Assembly (NCBI RefSeq): GCF_042683745.1
Contig: NZ_JBHUJX010000021.1
Span: 1-64,000, forward strand
Source of the DNA: Pseudoneobacillus sp042683745
Lineage (GTDB): Bacteria > Bacillota > Bacilli > Bacillales > Cytobacillaceae
Direction: 5' to 3'
DNA length: 64,000 bases
Shown here: positions 61,222-64,000 of the stretch, in pieces
How the letters are laid out: every line of letters starts with the position of its first letter
Numbering within the stretch: position 1 is the first letter of the stretch
Translations under genes and position numbers: made by a program
Notes under the pieces: generated by a model
What the model was told of the DNA's origin: nothing
What the model saw: only the letters and a program-made list of their open reading frames with translations
Databases searched by the model: none

Positions 61222-63660
61222 TTAATTTACTTCAGTTGGCTGGGCGGTTTTGACGACAAATTCTCCCTCTTCTACATCGATCAATACCTTATGATTTGTT
61301 AATAAATTTCCTTTTAATAATTCCTCAGATAATCGATCTTCAATATGTTTTTGGATGGCACGACGCAATGGGCGAGCACCATACTCAGGGTCATAGCCTT
61401 CTTCAGAAATTTTTTCTTTCGCAGACTCCGATAATTCAATATCGATATGCTGCTCTTTTAAACGTTTCACTAATTGATCCGACATTAATGTAACAATTTC
61501 CTTCAAATGCTTCTTCTCTAAAGCATGGAAAACAATCATCTCATCAATACGGTTTAGGAACTCTGGGCGGAATGCCTTTTTCAGCTCTTCCAATACTTTA
61601 CCCTTCATATCCTTATAATCCTGTTCACCATCTTGGATGTTAAATCCAACGTATTTATTACGTTTGAGTGATTCAGCTCCAACGTTTGATGTCATAATTA
61701 GAACAGTATTTCTGAAATCTACGGTTCTTCCTTTCGAATCAGTCAAGCGTCCATCTTCTAATACTTGTAAAAGGATATTAAAGACATCTGGATGCGCCTT
61801 TTCAATCTCATCTAGAAGAATGACCGAATATGGCTTTCTCCGCACCTTTTCCGTTAATTGTCCACCTTCCTCATAACCTACATACCCAGGAGGCGAACCA
61901 ACAAGACGGGATGTCGAATGCTTCTCCATATATTCGGACATATCAATCCGAATCATCGCATCTTCGTCACCAAACATGGCCTCAGCTAACGCACGACCAA
62001 GCTCCGTTTTACCAACACCTGTTGGACCTAAGAAAATAAACGAGCCAATAGGACGTTTAGGATCTTTTAATCCGGCACGAGCGCGACGAACAGCTTTCGA
62101 AATTGCTTTAACAGCCTCTTCTTGACCAATCACACGAGAATGAATGATTTCTTCAAGCTTTAATAATTTATCCGTTTCTGTTTGAGCTAATCTTGATACT
62201 GGAATTCCAGTCCAGCTTGAAACGACATTTGCGATATCTTCAACTGTTACTTCACTATTTTCTTTCCCTTGCTTTTCTTTCCAATTTTTCTTCGTTTCTT
62301 CTAATTTTTCTCTTAAGCGTTGCTCCGTATCACGAAGGGAGGCAGCTTTTTCAAATTCCTGACTTTGAACGGAAGCATCCTTTTCTTTTCTTACCTCTTC
62401 CAGCTTCAACTCTAATTCTTTAAGGTTTGGAGGGGTTGTATACGAACGAAGTCGGACCTTAGAACCTGCCTCATCAATTAAATCAATCGCCTTATCTGGT
62501 AAGAAACGGTCTGAAATATATCGGTCAGAAAGCTTAACTGCCGCCTCAATCGCTTCATCTGTAATTGAAACGCGGTGATGGGCTTCATATCTATCACGTA
62601 ATCCTTGTAAAATTTGCACCGATTCCTCCATTGTTGGTTCATCGACACGGATTGGTTGGAAACGTCTTTCTAATGCAGCGTCTTTCTCAATGTATTTACG
62701 GTATTCATCCAGTGTTGTTGCACCAATACATTGCAATTCACCACGGGCTAAAGATGGTTTTAAGATGTTGGACGCATCGATTGCACCTTCTGCCCCACCT
62801 GCACCAATTAATGTATGGAGCTCATCAATAAACAGGATAATATTTCCTGCTTGGCGAATTTCATCCATTACCTTTTTTAAACGATCCTCAAACTCACCAC
62901 GATATTTTGTACCTGCTACTACCGTTCCCATATCTAATGTCATAACTCGTTTATCACGCAAAATTTCTGGAACTTCGTTATTCACAATTTGTTGAGCCAA
63001 CCCTTCAGCAATTGCTGTTTTTCCTACCCCTGGCTCCCCAATAAGTACTGGATTATTTTTTGTACGTCTGCTTAATACCTCGATCACCCGTTGTATTTCC
63101 TTACTTCTACCAATAACAGGATCTAGGCTACCTTCGCGGGCAATCGCCGTTAAATCACGGGCTAAACTGTCCAATGTTGGAGTGTTAGCACTTGCCGATG
63201 CCCCGCCTTGATGTCCACCAGAGTCATTGCTTCCTAATAATTGTAGAACTTGCTGACGGGCCTTGTTTAAACTTACCCCAAGATTATTTAATACTCTTGC
63301 AGCAACACCTTCACCTTCACGAATAAGGCCTAATAGAATATGCTCTGTTCCAACATAGGAATGACCAAGTTTTCTCGCTTCATCCATTGAAAGTTCAATT
63401 ACTTTTTTGGCTCTTGGCGTATAGTGAACAGTTTGAGAAGTATCCTGCCCTTTCCCAATTAAGGTTTCTACTTCTTTTTGGATTTTTTCTGAGCCGAGTC
63501 CTAGTGCATAAAGTGCCTTAGCGGCAATACCATCGCCTTCACGTACTAATCCCAATAAAATATGTTCTGTACCAATATTATTATGTCCTAGTCTAATCGC
63601 CTCTTCTTGGGCTAGAGCTAATACTTTTTGGGCTCTTTCTGTAAATCGTCCAAACATCAT
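61222..63660 (-). CDS. clpC: ATP-dependent Clp protease ATPase subunit ClpC
   Basis: 812 aa, HSP100 unfoldase working with ClpP and MecA. Double N-domain (two YVGTEHILLGL repeats), AAA1 GEPGVGKTA, coiled middle domain near 410-480 (UVR-like segment FEKAASLRDTEQRLR), AAA2 GPTGVGKTE. The start MMFGRFTERAQ follows AGGAGGAT. Last gene of the ctsR-type operon. Confidence 0.99.
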   Translation of the reverse strand: MMFGRFTERAQKVLALAQEEAIRLGHNNIGTEHILLGLVREGDGIAAKALYALGLGSEKIQKEVETLIGKGQDTSQTVHYTPRAKKVIELSMDEARKLGHSYVGTEHILLGLIREGEGVAARVLNNLGVSLNKARQQVLQLLGSNDSGGHQGGASASANTPTLDSLARDLTAIAREGSLDPVIGRSKEIQRVIEVLSRRTKNNPVLIGEPGVGKTAIAEGLAQQIVNNEVPEILRDKRVMTLDMGTVVAGTKYRGEFEDRLKKVMDEIRQAGNIILFIDELHTLIGAGGAEGAIDASNILKPSLARGELQCIGATTLDEYRKYIEKDAALERRFQPIRVDEPTMEESVQILQGLRDRYEAHHRVSITDEAIEAAVKLSDRYISDRFLPDKAIDLIDEAGSKVRLRSYTTPPNLKELELKLEEVRKEKDASVQSQEFEKAASLRDTEQRLREKLEETKKNWKEKQGKENSEVTVEDIANVVSSWTGIPVSRLAQTETDKLLKLEEIIHSRVIGQEEAVKAISKAVRRARAGLKDPKRPIGSFIFLGPTGVGKTELGRALAEAMFGDEDAMIRIDMSEYMEKHSTSRLVGSPPGYVGYEEGGQLTEKVRRKPYSVILLDEIEKAHPDVFNILLQVLEDGRLTDSKGRTVDFRNTVLIMTSNVGAESLKRNKYVGFNIQDGEQDYKDMKGKVLEELKKAFRPEFLNRIDEMIVFHALEKKHLKEIVTLMSDQLVKRLKEQHIDIELSESAKEKISEEGYDPEYGARPLRRAIQKHIEDRLSEELLKGNLLTNHKVLIDVEEGEFVVKTAQPTEVN

Positions 63661-63681
63661 AGTTTCATCCTCCTATCGGTA

Positions 63682-64000
63682 TCACTTTTCCATTTTTAGC
63701 CTTTCTCTTATCAGTGTTGCACGTCTTATATCCCTTTCATTCGGGCGAAGTGCCCCTCCTGCGTATTGTTGAAGGAAACCTGGTTGAGTTAATATCATTA
63801 ATTCATTTAAAATATTTTTAGAGATATCTTTTATATACCCCATATCGATCCCTAACCGCACATCAGACAAGCAACGAGCGGCTTCTTTAGATTCAATAAT
63901 TCTACTGTTAGACAAAATTCCAAATGAGCGGAAGACTCTGTCTTCTAATTGTATGTTAGAAGTTTTGGCTAATGCGTCTCTCGCGTCTCTTTCCTGAGAA
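63682..64000 (-). CDS. mcsB: Protein-arginine kinase McsB, C-terminal part
   Basis: Last ~105 residues of McsB; the gene enters from beyond 64000. The segment SQERDARDALAKTSNIQLED and further FRSFGILSN, LGIDMGYI, LNELMILTQPGF, RRATLIRERLK fit the phosphagen-kinase-like McsB end. The frame stays open to the window edge, so a start at 63915 is false. 21 nt before clpC. Confidence 0.95.
   Translation of the reverse strand, partial: SQERDARDALAKTSNIQLEDRVFRSFGILSNSRIIESKEAARCLSDVRLGIDMGYIKDISKNILNELMILTQPGFLQQYAGGALRPNERDIRRATLIRERLKMEK

Noticed and set aside
63682..63915. Complete 77-aa gene upstream of clpC
   Set aside because: The frame is open to the window edge and reads as the end of McsB; the apparent start is an internal Met.

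Overview
The window is a low-GC, endospore-forming Bacillaceae chromosome (Bacillus-like), read mostly on the minus strand. It covers the classic ribosomal-protein / RNA-polymerase superregion in the gene order known from Bacillus subtilis. Reading the minus strand (right to left): mcsB (cut by the window edge)-clpC-radA-disA-yacL-ispD-ispF-gltX-[Cys T-box]-cysE-cysS-mrnC-rlmB-rae1(yacP)-sigH-rpmG-secE-nusG-rplK-rplA-rplJ-rplL-ybxB-rpoB-rpoC-rplGB-rpsL-rpsG-fusA-tuf, then the S10/spc/alpha cluster rpsJ to rplQ (with secY, adk and infA inside it), ecfA1-ecfA2-ecfT-truA and rplM-rpsI. At the left end are the sporulation and germination genes ybaK, cwlD, salA, gerD, kbaA and pdaB, a small unknown gene, and the tandem promoters, boxA and first bases of an rRNA operon that leaves the window at position 1.

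Most of the window is a textbook housekeeping region. Many control elements can be read directly: promoters with near-consensus boxes (rrn P1/P2, S10, str, rplM, rplK, sigH), L10 and L13 leader hairpins, a T-box with a Cys (UGC) specifier in front of cysE-cysS, a likely sigma-G promoter in front of gerD, and intrinsic terminators.

The accessory part is 5.6-13.3 kb. A thiazole/oxazole-modified microcin (TOMM, heterocycloanthracin/sonorensin type) cluster sits between rpsI and ybaK. It has a 97-residue Cys-rich precursor, a terminator/attenuator, an ocin-ThiF-like F protein, a fused C-D (YcaO) cyclodehydratase ending in a PxPxP-type tail, and a SagB-type dehydrogenase with two nitroreductase-like halves. 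A divergent gene encoding an unusual two-domain methyltransferase lies beside it. No exporter, leader protease or immunity gene is visible in the window.

Other departures from the standard layout are a decayed methionine aminopeptidase gene (map) between adk and infA, with the usual KOW-protein gene missing; a family of about five structured intergenic repeats with related ends; and a hairpin that covers the cwlD ribosome binding site.
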